Shown here: piece by piece, positions 1 to 7,977 of the stretch
Numbering within the stretch: position 1 is the stretch's first letter
How the letters are laid out: each line of letters starts with the position of its first letter
Source: an uncultured Pseudomonadota bacterium
GTDB lineage: Bacteria > Pseudomonadota > Gammaproteobacteria > Methylococcales > Methylomonadaceae
Assembly: GCA_903928965.1 (NCBI GenBank)
Contig: CAIYSZ010000068.1
Location: 1-41,772 of the forward strand
DNA: 41,772 nt
Direction of reading: 5' to 3'
Program-made: the position numbers and the translations under genes
The notes under the pieces: generated by a model
Seen by the model: the letters and a program-made list of their open reading frames with translations, nothing else
What the model was told of the DNA's origin: nothing
The model's database searches: none

Positions 1-33
1 AAAACCGCCAAGTCGGCTAATGAGATACTTTTA

Positions 34-289
34 TTCTGGATACTTTTTTGGTGTCCACCCGATAGCGTGGATTGTAGTCAGATCAAATCCGGTAAAATTT
101 TCCTGAGTTCTTAAATTTTGTGTTTTGTCGTGTACAGAGGGTCCACACCACACGGCCTATGTATTTGGGTAAAAATTCTTCACGATGAAAATAGCCGAAT
201 TGATAAACGCCGGCTCTGCCGACGAGTATTTCTCTGTTTTCTTCAAATTGAAATTCATGAAATTTTCTACACTTACACCAAGCTGCCAT
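34..289 (-). pseudogene. probable decayed GIY-YIG nuclease remnant
   Basis: Read on the minus strand from 289, an open frame carries AGVYQFGYF followed 11 residues later by PKYIGRV, which is the GIY...YIG signature at about the right spacing. The preceding FEENREILVGRAGVY also resembles the lead-in of this domain. After YIGR the frame continues to a stop near 83 without the usual basic helix. Shifting one base after YIGR gives a different reading that runs to a stop near 34 and contains NLRTQENF and HAIGWTP. I infer a frameshifted remnant of a small GIY-YIG domain protein. No Shine-Dalgarno was recognised. It could be chance. Confidence 0.35.
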
Positions 290-490
290 AAATTTAACCC
301 AACAAATGATTCAAGAAGCCGCCAAAATTGACTGTTTATCTCAATTGATTTGAAAAATACCAATCATAAAGGTGGAATCCTTTAAATTTATCAATGTTAT
401 CCAAAAAAGCAAGATGTTCCAGAGCTTGTAGCCAAAAAAAACCGGTTTGTAGCCGTGAGATGACTCAAGAAGCGAGTTCTTGGATTAGCG

Positions 491-530
491 GCTAATAATA
501 TTAGCGTTTGCTAATAAATCTGTGCTAGAA
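491..530 (+). promoter_or_regulatory. dyad operator overlapping an extended -10 promoter
   Basis: A perfect 15-nt dyad GCTAATAATATTAGC lies at 491-505, with a third half-site GCTAATAA at 510-517. A candidate extended -10, TGCTAGAAT (TAGAAT at 525-530), lies 18 bases after a possible -35 (TTAGCG, 501-506), so a protein on the dyad would occlude the -35. Downstream are a persulfide dioxygenase and a TauE/SafE exporter, the gene set that the ArsR-family persulfide sensor BigR/SqrR controls in other proteobacteria. The sequence shows dyad and promoter; the identity of the regulator is inference. No arsR-type gene is in the window. Confidence 0.5.
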
Positions 531-576
531 TGATTGCGTTTTATATCTTTTTTCAATCAAAGATTAGGGTGACGTT

Positions 577-1284
577 ATGATTTTTAGGCAATTGTTTGAT
601 ACCGATACCTGCACCTATACCTATTTACTGGGCTGCGAGCAGACCGGACGCGCTTGTTTGATCGATAGCGTGGCTTCGGAAGTGGAGCAATACATTGACT
701 TGCTGTTTAGCCTGAATTTGAAGCTGGTCTATACTTTAGAGACGCACGTGCACGCGGATCACGTCACGGCGGCGGGCTTGTTGCGGCGGCGCTTGGGTTC
801 CAAGAGCGTGGTGCACCGCGACGCCGGCGCGGCCTGCGCGGATTTGCTGGTGACCGACGGCGTGATTTTACAAATGGGCTCGATTGAGTTTGAAGCGCGG
901 CACACGCCGGGACACACTTTAGGTTGCGTCAGTTACGTGATGTCCGACCGGGTGTTCACCGGCGACGCTTTGTTGATCGGCGGCTGCGGCCGTACCGATT
1001 TTCAGCAAGGCGACGCCGGGCAATTGTATGACAGCATTACCTTAAAGTTGTTCACCCTGCCGGGGGATACTTTGGTGTATCCGGGGCATGATTATCAGGG
1101 CAACACGGTGTCGACCATTAAGCAGGAATTGGCTAAAAACCCGCGTTTGGGCGGAGGACGCACGCGCGACGAGTTTATCGGCATTATGCAGAATCTGAGC
1201 TTGGATTTGCCGCGCCATATTCATCATGCGCTGCCGGCCAACCAAGCCTGCGGCCGCTTGAGCGCCGATATGGCGGACGGCTGA
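577..1284 (+). CDS. ETHE1-like persulfide dioxygenase (MBL fold)
   Basis: Probable glutathione-persulfide dioxygenase, a cytosolic non-haem iron enzyme of the metallo-beta-lactamase fold that oxidises persulfide sulfur to sulfite. At 235 residues it has the usual bacterial ETHE1/Blh length. HVHADH at residues 57-62 gives the metal motif; H57, H113 (in HTPGHT) and D130 (in FTGDAL) fit the single-iron triad of ETHE1, and YPGHDY follows later. The ATG at 577 is preceded by AGGGTGA. The stop overlaps the ATG of the TauE/SafE gene (ATGA-type junction), so the two are translationally coupled. Other MBL hydrolases such as glyoxalase II are less likely, given the motif context and the exporter partner. 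Confidence 0.85.
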   Translation: MIFRQLFDTDTCTYTYLLGCEQTGRACLIDSVASEVEQYIDLLFSLNLKLVYTLETHVHADHVTAAGLLRRRLGSKSVVHRDAGAACADLLVTDGVILQMGSIEFEARHTPGHTLGCVSYVMSDRVFTGDALLIGGCGRTDFQQGDAGQLYDSITLKLFTLPGDTLVYPGHDYQGNTVSTIKQELAKNPRLGGGRTRDEFIGIMQNLSLDLPRHIHHALPANQACGRLSADMADG

Positions 1285-2201
1285 TGGAAACGGCGTTTGC
1301 ATTGGCGGTGGTCATAGGCTTGACCCTGGGGTTGCTGGGCGGCGGCGGTTCGGTATTGACGGTGCCGATGCTGGTGTTTTGGCTGCACGTGGAGCCTAAA
1401 TCGGCGATTGCGGTCTCGTTCGTGGTGGTGGGCCTTTCCAGCTTGCTGGCCATGTTGCCGCATGCGCGTAGGCGGGCGGTGTGCTGGAAAAGCGGTTTGT
1501 TTTTCGGCGCGGCCGGCATGTGCGGCGCTTTCGCCGGCGGGCGGGCGGCTAGTCAAATCAGCGGCGAGGCATTGTTGAGCTTGTTCGGACTGGTGTGTTT
1601 GTTGACCGGTGTGCTGATGTTGCGGCGGCGGCCGGGCGGCGCGGCTAACAGGAAACCGGTCCGGCTTTCCGTTTGTCCGTTGCAAGCGCCGTATTTCAGG
1701 TTGTTGTTCGACGGTTTGCTGGTCGGAGGGTTGACCGGCATGGTCGGCGTCGGCGGCGGGTTTTTGATCGTGCCGGCTTTAACCTTGATGGTGGGGATTC
1801 CGATGCCGGGCGCGGTAGGCACTTCCTTGCTGGTGGTGGTGATGAACGCCTTGGCCGGGTTGGCGGGTTATAGCCGGCATGCGGCCTTGGATTGGCATTT
1901 GACCTCGGTGGTGGCCAGCGGTTCGGTGTGCGGCGCTTTGATCGGCGCTTGGCTGTCGGTTTATTTCAAGCCTGCTTGGCTGCGGGCGTTGTTTGGGGGC
2001 ATGGTGACCGCGGTCGCGGTGTACACCTTGTCGCAGGCCTTGACTTGGGATTTATTGCAACGCGGCCTTGAATGGCTGGAGACGCCGGGCGGGGCAATGA
2101 GAGCTGGAGCGGGTTTAGGTTTGGCCGCGCTGTTGGCGGTGCTTGGTTTTTGGATACATCGCTGGGATCCGGTGCGCTGGACGCCCGCGCCAGGCGATTA
2201 G
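1284..2201 (+). CDS. TauE/SafE-family sulfite exporter
   Basis: Polytopic inner-membrane protein of 305 residues with the two internal repeats of the TauE/SafE (DUF81) family. The first begins LTLGLLGGGGSVLTVPML near the N terminus and the second is GGLTGMVGVGGGFLIVPALTL near residue 150. Several hydrophobic helices follow each repeat. The family exports sulfite or organosulfonates. Directly downstream of, and overlapping, a persulfide dioxygenase, the sensible role is removal of the sulfite that enzyme makes, as in bigR-blh-tauE loci. The substrate is inferred from context. Confidence 0.8.
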   Translation: METAFALAVVIGLTLGLLGGGGSVLTVPMLVFWLHVEPKSAIAVSFVVVGLSSLLAMLPHARRRAVCWKSGLFFGAAGMCGAFAGGRAASQISGEALLSLFGLVCLLTGVLMLRRRPGGAANRKPVRLSVCPLQAPYFRLLFDGLLVGGLTGMVGVGGGFLIVPALTLMVGIPMPGAVGTSLLVVVMNALAGLAGYSRHAALDWHLTSVVASGSVCGALIGAWLSVYFKPAWLRALFGGMVTAVAVYTLSQALTWDLLQRGLEWLETPGGAMRAGAGLGLAALLAVLGFWIHRWDPVRWTPAPGD

Positions 2202-2210
2202 GAGTGGTTG

Positions 2211-2654
2211 ATGGCTGAATTCGATATTGAAAACACTAAAGAAATCAATACAGAAAACAATTTGGAAACCGCCAAAAAGCGGGTAGACGCTTTCGGCAAT
2301 CTATTGTCCGAGATTTTCCATTATTTGGCTTTGTTTGTGATTGGCGCATGCATTTTGTGGTCGGCTACGCTCTCTATTTTGGAGATGGCGGAGCTCGGCA
2401 AGGTGAGCATGGATGATATTTTATTGTTGTTCATTTATCTAGAGCTGGGCGCGATGGTAGGCATTTATTTTAAAAATAGTTTGATGCCGGTACGCTGCTT
2501 GAATTTTATTACCATTACCGCTTTGTGCCGTTTGATTATCGGCGATATTCAAGCGCATCACCAAATTGACGCTAATATTTTATACGTGGCCTTGGCGATT
2601 TTAGTGTTGGCGCTGGCGGGCTGGGTGTTGCAAAAACAAAAAAACGAAAATTGA
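2211..2654 (+). CDS. PsiE-like membrane protein
   Basis: A protein of about 147 residues with a polar N terminus and four hydrophobic helices, matching the phosphate-starvation-inducible PsiE family (PF06146) in length and in the pattern LLLFIYLELGAMVGIYF followed by MPVRCLNFITITALCRLIIGD. The ATG at 2211 is preferred over the TTG at 2208 because GGAG at 2201-2204 is then correctly spaced. The biochemical function of the family is unknown. It begins 10 bases after the exporter stop and 38 bases before cydP, so it is probably in the same transcript. Confidence 0.7.
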   Translation: MAEFDIENTKEINTENNLETAKKRVDAFGNLLSEIFHYLALFVIGACILWSATLSILEMAELGKVSMDDILLLFIYLELGAMVGIYFKNSLMPVRCLNFITITALCRLIIGDIQAHHQIDANILYVALAILVLALAGWVLQKQKNEN

Positions 2655-2692
2655 TGGGTTTGGATTGGTTTGGTTCGAATTAAGGGGGGGGT

Positions 2693-2878
2693 ATGCGCTT
2701 TGCGCGCGCGAATTTACGTCGAGAGCTCGGCGTGGCTTTAATCGTTAAGTTTTTATTGTTACTCGGTTTATGGTTCTTAATATTCCGTTGGACTGAACGT
2801 CCGGCGGTCAAGACCGACGCCGAGCAATTATTCGGTTCCGCGCCGACGGCGCAATTATTGAAAGGGGGTGATCAATGA
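2693..2878 (+). CDS. cydP: cytochrome bd oxidase putative small subunit CydP
   Basis: A 61-residue single-pass protein: basic N terminus, a hydrophobic helix ALIVKFLLLLGLWFLIF, and a short polar tail. Composition, size and position immediately before cydA match the CydP family, proposed to assist cytochrome bd oxidase. A very strong purine run (AGGGGGGG) precedes the ATG. Its TGA overlaps the ATG of cydA, giving tight coupling. The precise role of CydP is not settled. Confidence 0.75.
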   Translation: MRFARANLRRELGVALIVKFLLLLGLWFLIFRWTERPAVKTDAEQLFGSAPTAQLLKGGDQ

Positions 2879-4443
2879 TGGGCGATGATATTGTCATGCT
2901 GTCCAGGCTGCAATTTGGCCTGACCGCGCTGTACCATTTTTTATTCGTGCCGTTGACTTTGGGGTTGACGTTTATTCTGGGCATTATGGAGTCGGTGTAT
3001 GTGATGACCGGCAAGCAAGTGTATAAGGATATGACTAAGTTTTGGGGCAAGTTGTTCGCCATTAATTTCGCGATGGGCGTGACTACCGGCATTACCCTGG
3101 AATTTCAGTTCGGCACTAACTGGGCGTATTACTCGCATTATGTCGGTGACATTTTCGGGCCTTTGCTGGCCAGCGAGGGGTGGATGGCGTTTTTTCTGGA
3201 ATCTACTTTCGTGGGCTTGTTCTTTTTCGGTTGGGATCGTTTGACCAAACCGCAGCATTTGTTGGTCACTTGGCTGTTGGCGATAGGCACTAATATTTCC
3301 GCGTTGTGGATTCTGATAGCCAATGCTTGGATGCAGCATCCGGTGGGGGCTGAGTTCAACGTGGAAACCTTGCGCATGGAGCTGACCAGCTTTTCGGAGG
3401 TGTTTTTCAATCCGGTGGCGCAGGTCAAGTTTGTGCATACGGTGGCGGCCGGCTACGTGACCGGCTCCATGTTCGTGTTAGGAATAAGTTCCTGGTATTT
3501 ATTGCAAGGCCGGGATATCGGCTTCGCCCGGCGTTCGTTTTCCATTGCCGCCGCGTTCGGCTTGGCCTCGATTTTGTCGGTGATTGTGCTTGGCGACGAA
3601 AGCGGTTACACCCAGGGCGAGACGCAAAAAGTCAAATTGGCCGCCATAGAAGCGGAATGGACTACCGAGCCGGCCCCGGCCAGCTTTACCGTGTTCGGTT
3701 TGCCGAATAACGAAACCCAACATACCGATTTCGCCGTGAAGGTACCCTATGCCTTGGGGCTGATCGCCACCCGTTCCATTGATGAGCAAGTGGCGGGCAT
3801 CAAGGAATTGCGCGACGGCAGTTTACAACGCATTAAAAGCGGGGTCGAGGCTTACCGGGCTTTGCAAGAAATCCGCGGCGGCGACAAGAGCGCGGATACC
3901 TTGGCCTTATTCCAGGCGCATAAAGATGATTTGGGTTACGGTTTGTTGTTGAAAAAATACGCGCCGAACGTGGTTGACGCCACGCCGGAAATGGTGGCGC
4001 AAGCGGCGGATGATACGATCCCCGCGGTGGGGCCGTTGTTTTGGACTTTCCGCGTCATGGTGGCCAGCGGGTTTACCATGTTGTTCATTTTTGCCTTGGC
4101 GTTTTATTACTGCGCCACGCGGGTGGCGGATCAAAAACGCTGGTTGTTGAAATTGGCGGTGTGGAGCATCCCGTTGCCCTGGATTGCGGCGGAAACCGGT
4201 TGGTTTGTCGCCGAATACGGCCGCCAGCCGTGGACGATTTCCGGGGTGTTGCCTACGCATTTGAGTGTATCGAATTTGAGCAGCGGCCAGTTGTGGCTGA
4301 GCATAGGCGGTTTTGCTTTTTTCTACACGGCCTTGTTGGTGATCGAATTATATTTGATGCAAAAATACGTGCGCTTGGGACCCAGCAGTTTGGGAAGCGG
4401 GCGCTATTTTCTGGAAACCCAGGCTAAACCGGCGACCGAATAG
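2875..4443 (+). CDS. cydA: cytochrome bd ubiquinol oxidase subunit I
   Basis: Haem-carrying, quinol-oxidising subunit of the bd oxidase in the inner membrane. At 522 residues it equals the E. coli protein and has the long Q-loop (KLAAIEAEWTTEPAP through GLIATRSIDEQ), so it belongs to the L subfamily. The N-terminal LQFGLTALYHFLFVPL holds the haem b595 ligand (H21 from the first Met). KFVHTVAAGYVTGSMF and FRVMVASGF hold the other conserved His and Met. GRQPWTISGVLPT is the signature near the end. ATG at 2875 and ATG at 2878 are both possible; the SD-like AAAGGGGGTGAT lies just upstream. bd oxidases reduce oxygen with high affinity and resist sulfide and cyanide. Confidence 0.95.
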   Translation: MMGDDIVMLSRLQFGLTALYHFLFVPLTLGLTFILGIMESVYVMTGKQVYKDMTKFWGKLFAINFAMGVTTGITLEFQFGTNWAYYSHYVGDIFGPLLASEGWMAFFLESTFVGLFFFGWDRLTKPQHLLVTWLLAIGTNISALWILIANAWMQHPVGAEFNVETLRMELTSFSEVFFNPVAQVKFVHTVAAGYVTGSMFVLGISSWYLLQGRDIGFARRSFSIAAAFGLASILSVIVLGDESGYTQGETQKVKLAAIEAEWTTEPAPASFTVFGLPNNETQHTDFAVKVPYALGLIATRSIDEQVAGIKELRDGSLQRIKSGVEAYRALQEIRGGDKSADTLALFQAHKDDLGYGLLLKKYAPNVVDATPEMVAQAADDTIPAVGPLFWTFRVMVASGFTMLFIFALAFYYCATRVADQKRWLLKLAVWSIPLPWIAAETGWFVAEYGRQPWTISGVLPTHLSVSNLSSGQLWLSIGGFAFFYTALLVIELYLMQKYVRLGPSSLGSGRYFLETQAKPATE

Positions 4444-4458
4444 GCGACAGGAGAGATT

Positions 4459-5598
4459 ATGTTTGATTATGAAGTCATGCGTTTAATTTGGTGGGTGTTT
4501 ATCGGCGTGGTGGCGATTGCCTTCGCCGTGACCGAAGGTTTTGATTTCGGGGTCTGCACTTTGTTGCCGTTCGTGGCGAAATCCGACTTAGAACGGCGGG
4601 TGGTGATTAATACGGTTGGCGCAACTTGGGAAGGCAATCAGGTGTGGTTGATTTTGCTGGGCGGCGCGATTTTTGCGATCTGGCCGGCGGTTTACGCTAC
4701 TTTGTTCTCCGGCTTGTACGTGGCGATGATGTTGGTGTTGTTCGCTTTGTTTTTCCGGCCGGCCGGTTTTGATTACCGCAGTAAAATGCCTGATCCGGAA
4801 TGGCGCAACGCCTGGGATTGGGGCTTGTTTATCGGCGGAACGCTGCCGCCGGTGTTGTTGGGGGTATTAGCCGGAAATTTGGCTTTAGGCTTGCCGTTTC
4901 ACTTGGATGCCGATTTGCGTCCGATATACGATGGCAGTTTCTGGGGTTTGTTGAATCCGTTCGCCTTGTTCTGCGGCGTGGTTTGTTTGGCGGGAACGAC
5001 TTTTCATGGCGCTTTGTTTTTGCAATGCCGGGTGGAGGGCGAGATTTTCCGCCGCACGCAAGCAGCGGTTCATGTATTTGGTTTGGCGCTGTTGGCCGGT
5101 TTGGCCTTGGCGGCGTTGTGGCTGTTCTTTGGTTTGTCTCGTCCTGAAATCTTGCACATGGCTGCGCTGGACGGGCCTTCCAACCCGTTGTTGAAAACAG
5201 TCAGCGCGGTTGGTCCCGGCTGGTTCTCGCATTTCAACTCGCATCCTTGGATGTGGCTGGCGCCGGTGACCGGTTTTGCGGGTCTTGGTCTGGCGTGGGC
5301 GTTGGCCAAGGGCGAGGCCAGGTTGTGGGCTTTCGCCGTTGCCGGATTAGGCATTGCCGGCATTTTGCTGAGCATAGGCTTTGCTTTATTTCCGTTTCTG
5401 TTGATTTCTTCCACCGACCCGAATTCGAGTCTGACTTTGTGGGATGCCACTTCTAGTCATTTGACCTTGCTATGGGCGTTTTGGATTACGGTGGTGTTTT
5501 TGCCTATCGTGTTGTTGTATACCCGTTGGGTGTATAAGGTCATGTGGGGTAAGATTACCGAGGAACAGGTGGTTAATGATAGCCGGACCTTGTATTAG
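4459..5598 (+). CDS. cydB: cytochrome bd ubiquinol oxidase subunit II
   Basis: Second integral subunit of the bd oxidase, 379 residues, the standard length. Typical features include [24 protein letters not shown] at the N terminus (read as separate motifs WWVFIG and TEGFDFGV), [14 protein letters not shown], and [18 protein letters not shown] near the C terminus. AGGAGA precedes the ATG and the gap after cydA is 15 bases. The usual downstream cydX is displaced by about 340 bases of hairpin-rich sequence. Confidence 0.95.
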   Translation: MFDYEVMRLIWWVFIGVVAIAFAVTEGFDFGVCTLLPFVAKSDLERRVVINTVGATWEGNQVWLILLGGAIFAIWPAVYATLFSGLYVAMMLVLFALFFRPAGFDYRSKMPDPEWRNAWDWGLFIGGTLPPVLLGVLAGNLALGLPFHLDADLRPIYDGSFWGLLNPFALFCGVVCLAGTTFHGALFLQCRVEGEIFRRTQAAVHVFGLALLAGLALAALWLFFGLSRPEILHMAALDGPSNPLLKTVSAVGPGWFSHFNSHPWMWLAPVTGFAGLGLAWALAKGEARLWAFAVAGLGIAGILLSIGFALFPFLLISSTDPNSSLTLWDATSSHLTLLWAFWITVVFLPIVLLYTRWVYKVMWGKITEEQVVNDSRTLY

Positions 5599-5937
5599 TG
5601 TCTGGACAATCGCGCGCTGGCAAAGCAAAAGCTTTTTGGCGCAAAGACGGCCTTGGCGGCCGGAGGCGGCTGTCGGGGGACGCCGTGAACCCATCCGTGG
5701 GGGCTTGATGCCCGCATCCCTCCGGGCAACACCCCCGCCAACCGCCTCCGGCCGCCAAGGCCTTGAGTGGTGGGGGCGATTGCAGGTGGACTATACCTGA
5801 GTTTAGGCTTGATGCCCGTATCCGTGCGGGGGTAAAGCCTGTGCACTACGCCCTATTAGGTCTAAGGGTTAATTTGGGCTTGGCTTAGCCTTGGATTAAG
5901 CGCTTGGCGCGCAATTTTTAGTTTTGGAGAGAGGAAT
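5599..5937. other. cydB-cydX spacer with structured repeat
   Basis: This spacer holds a long inverted repeat (5649-5762). A second smaller hairpin-prone copy of the motif CTTGATGCCCGYATCC occurs at about 5704 and 5808. A purine-rich SD (GGAGAGAGGAAT) just precedes cydX. No gene is seen, and the frames through the palindrome look like GC artefacts. Confidence 0.6.
5649..5762. repeat. hairpin element, copy 1 (21-bp perfect arms)
   Basis: Arms at 5649-5669 and 5742-5762 are perfect reverse complements (21 bp, starting GGCCTTGGCGG), with a 72-nt interior. The interior carries GGGGACGCCGTGAACCCATCC, also present in diverged form at 29616-29638, and an internal hairpin GCCCGCATCCCTCCGGGC. The second element has the same core inside completely different arms. 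Both sit within operons. It could act as an mRNA processing or differential-expression hairpin, or be a small dispersed mobile element. Confidence 0.75.
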
Positions 5938-6063
5938 ATGTGGTATTTTGCCTGGATTTTAGGGGTCGGTTTCGCGTCCGCGTTCGCTATTATCAACGCG
6001 ATGTGGTTGGAGGCGGTGTGCGATATTGATAATTTTTCTGGCGGGCGTTGCGGGGAAGAGTAG
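5938..6063 (+). CDS. cydX: cytochrome bd oxidase small subunit CydX
   Basis: A 41-residue protein starting MWYFAWILGVGFASAFA and continuing INAMWLEA, a very characteristic CydX sequence: one transmembrane helix ending in NAMWLE. CydX binds CydA and stabilises the haems of bd oxidase. The tail CDIDNFSGGRCGEE is polar and contains two Cys. An excellent GGAGAGAGGAAT precedes the ATG. It is separated from cydB by a hairpin element instead of the usual few bases, so it may be expressed at a different level. Confidence 0.9.
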   Translation: MWYFAWILGVGFASAFAIINAMWLEAVCDIDNFSGGRCGEE

Positions 6064-6093
6064 GCTTCGCTGAATTAACGGGGCGGTATTTGA

Positions 6094-6825
6094 ATGGGAT
6101 GGCAGCACTTACAAGCTTATATCAATTGGGATCCCGCTTCGTTAATCGATACTTTGCTTAGCCTGGGCTCGGCGTTTCTGCTGGGCGGGCTGATCGGCCT
6201 GGAACGGCAGTTTCGGCAGCGTACCGCTGGTTTGCGTACCAATGTATTGGTGGCGGTCGGCGCGGCGGCGTTCGTGGACATGGGCAACCGCTTGACCGGC
6301 AGCGACGGCGCGGTGCATGTGGTGGCTTATGTGGTGTCCGGCGTGGGTTTTCTGGGGGCCGGGGTGATCATGAAAAGCGAGGGCAATATCCGTGGTTTGA
6401 ATACGGCGGCCACCTTGTGGGGGGCGGCGGCGGTCGGCGCTTGCGCCGGGGCGGATTTGCTGCCCGAGGCGGCGTTGGGCGCTTGTTTTGTACTGGCCGG
6501 CAACACCTTGTTGCGGCCGGTGGTGAACGCGATTAACCGCCGTCCGTTGGGGGATGAAACCAGCGAGGTTACCTATACTGTGTGCGTCATTTGCAATCGC
6601 TTGCAGCAAAAGGCCGCTTGCGAGTTAATGGAGGAGTTGCTGGAGGCGGCCAGTTATCCGATCGGTAATTTTCACGTGCATCCGTTCCTGGGGCAAGAGG
6701 TGCAGATCTTCGCCACCTTATTGCCGACTTCCGCCGATGCGGACGAATTGGACGCTATTGTCGAGCGTTTGGCGCAAACCGGCGTGGTGTCGCAAGCCTT
6801 TTGGAATTTGAGCACCAGTGAGTAA
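6094..6825 (+). CDS. MgtC/SapB-family membrane protein
   Basis: 243 residues. The N-terminal part has several transmembrane helices with the family signatures GGLIGLERQFRQRTAGLRTN, VGFLGAGVIMKSEGNIRGLNTAATLW and AVGACAGA (each read in parts). The C-terminal 80 residues form a soluble ACT-like tail. MgtC proteins are linked to Mg2+ limitation, acid and virulence adaptation and modulate F-ATPase in Salmonella; the function in free-living bacteria is not well defined. It lies 30 bases after cydX on the same strand with only a weak SD. Confidence 0.85.
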   Translation: MGWQHLQAYINWDPASLIDTLLSLGSAFLLGGLIGLERQFRQRTAGLRTNVLVAVGAAAFVDMGNRLTGSDGAVHVVAYVVSGVGFLGAGVIMKSEGNIRGLNTAATLWGAAAVGACAGADLLPEAALGACFVLAGNTLLRPVVNAINRRPLGDETSEVTYTVCVICNRLQQKAACELMEELLEAASYPIGNFHVHPFLGQEVQIFATLLPTSADADELDAIVERLAQTGVVSQAFWNLSTSE

Positions 6826-6849
6826 TTGAGGCTTTTGCGGCGGTTGAGC

Positions 6850-7239
6850 TTAGTCGGATTTGTCCGTCGCTAGACCTTTCAAGGCGAATTTACGGTACAA
6901 CCAAGACCATAGGCCAGCCGCCGCCAAAGCGCCGGAGGCGTCGGCCAGCCAATCCAGCACGTCGGGGGTGCGGCCGGGTGTAAATATTTGATGTATTTCG
7001 TCGCTTAAGCCGTAAGCCCAGGTGAACAACACGCCATAGAGCATTAATTGTTTTTGGGTGCGTACATGATGGCGAATCGCGCGCATGGCGAACAAGGTCA
7101 TCAGCAGAAAAGCGGTGAAATGTTGTACCTTATCCTCGTATTCAAATAATTTTGGAATCGGCAATTTCGATTGGCTGGACAGCCAAAAAATCAACGAACA
7201 ATAACCCAACCAGGCGGCGTAGTCAAAATACTTGATCAT
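6850..7239 (-). CDS. VanZ-like family protein
   Basis: 129 residues with about four hydrophobic segments. FWLSSQSKLP near the N terminus, DKVQHFTAFLLMTLFAMRA and GLSDEIHQIFTPGRTPDVLDWLADASGALAA (read in parts) are the characteristic VanZ-like motifs, the last being the acidic E-x-x-Q and D-x-x-A-N/D-x-x-G pattern. VanZ proteins affect teicoplanin tolerance in some bacteria; elsewhere the role is unknown. It is convergent with the MgtC-like gene (24 bases between stops). Confidence 0.8.
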   Translation of the reverse strand: MIKYFDYAAWLGYCSLIFWLSSQSKLPIPKLFEYEDKVQHFTAFLLMTLFAMRAIRHHVRTQKQLMLYGVLFTWAYGLSDEIHQIFTPGRTPDVLDWLADASGALAAAGLWSWLYRKFALKGLATDKSD

Positions 7240-7383
7240 GATAATAAAAGGAAAGTTGTCGTGTATGGAATCGGGTTTGGGTAATTCAACGTTTTGTGCG
7301 ATGGCTTAGGGAACTTAGCGCCGAGAACGATTATCAACCTAATTAATTGTACCTGATTTGAGTTTAGGAGTTAGAGTTTGTCT

Positions 7384-7440
7384 TTGTTTATGTTTTGTAC
7401 AGCTTTTATTTGACAAAACATAAACAAGTGGTAGTATAAG
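7384..7440 (+). promoter_or_regulatory. 15-bp inverted repeat over a TTGACA promoter
   Basis: Arms TTGTTTATGTTTTGT (7384-7398) and ACAAAACATAAACAA (7413-7427) are perfect complements with a 14-nt spacer. TTGACA at 7410-7415 overlaps the right arm. A candidate -10, TATAAG (7435-7440), follows at 19 bases, a spacing longer than optimal and typical of MerR-family-activated promoters. It sits 38 bases before the SRPBCC-LOV operon, so it is a strong operator candidate. The regulator is unknown. Confidence 0.55.
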
Positions 7441-7477
7441 TAATCGAAGTGATTGCGTAATTAAGCAGGGGGATACC

Positions 7478-7960
7478 ATGCAGTTTCCGTTTGAATGGCC
7501 GAAAACAGTGATGGCTGAAGCCAGCGCCGTGATTGAGCAGCCGGCGCCGCAAGTATTCGACTTTATCGGGGCGCGATTTTTTGATAATTATCCGAAATGG
7601 GATGCCGATGTAGCTAAATTGGAGCCTTTGGACGGCGAGTCGGTGGAGGCCGGGGTCAGAGGCAGGCAGGTTCGTTACGACAATGGCGCCATGGTGGAGT
7701 CTTTGTTCAAGGTGACTGAATATCAGCCGCACAATTGCTTGGTCTTAGAGGGCTTAAACGCCCCGTATAAACAAAGTTATTGGCTGGAAGCGCAATCCGA
7801 TAAATCCACTTGTTTGCGTTTTCGTTTTGAATTATTGGATTTGGAAATGTTCATGCGCCCGTTCGAGAAATTGATACGTTTTGCGATTCAGGAAGGGGCC
7901 GAGAACACGGTGGAAAATATTAAGCAATTATTGGCGGCCGACGCCATGTTATCGGCCTGA
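7478..7960 (+). CDS. SRPBCC-fold protein
   Basis: 160 residues that look like a START/polyketide-cyclase-type SRPBCC protein: EASAVIEQPAPQVFDFI at the start (beta strand, then helix), an antiparallel sheet region with CLVLEGLNAPYKQSYWLEA, and a long C-terminal helix MRPFEKLIRFAIQEGAENTVENI (in parts). The family binds hydrophobic ligands; no ligand can be named. AGGGGGA precedes the ATG. It is 17 bases before the LOV photoreceptor gene and probably co-transcribed with it. Confidence 0.65.
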   Translation: MQFPFEWPKTVMAEASAVIEQPAPQVFDFIGARFFDNYPKWDADVAKLEPLDGESVEAGVRGRQVRYDNGAMVESLFKVTEYQPHNCLVLEGLNAPYKQSYWLEAQSDKSTCLRFRFELLDLEMFMRPFEKLIRFAIQEGAENTVENIKQLLAADAMLSA

Positions 7961-7977
7961 CGGCGAGGAGAAAGATT

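Larger units (their letters stand above)
1..576. other. gene-poor leader region of the window
   Basis: This AT-rich stretch holds only the GIY-YIG-like remnant (34-289), an unremarkable AT-rich spacer (290-480) and the promoter/operator of the persulfide dioxygenase gene (about 491-530). No other open frame has coding character. Confidence 0.5.

Noticed and set aside
5595-5846. Several ORFs on both strands across the cydB-cydX spacer
   Set aside because: They lie in a GC-rich palindrome, have no SD and no domain-like sequence.
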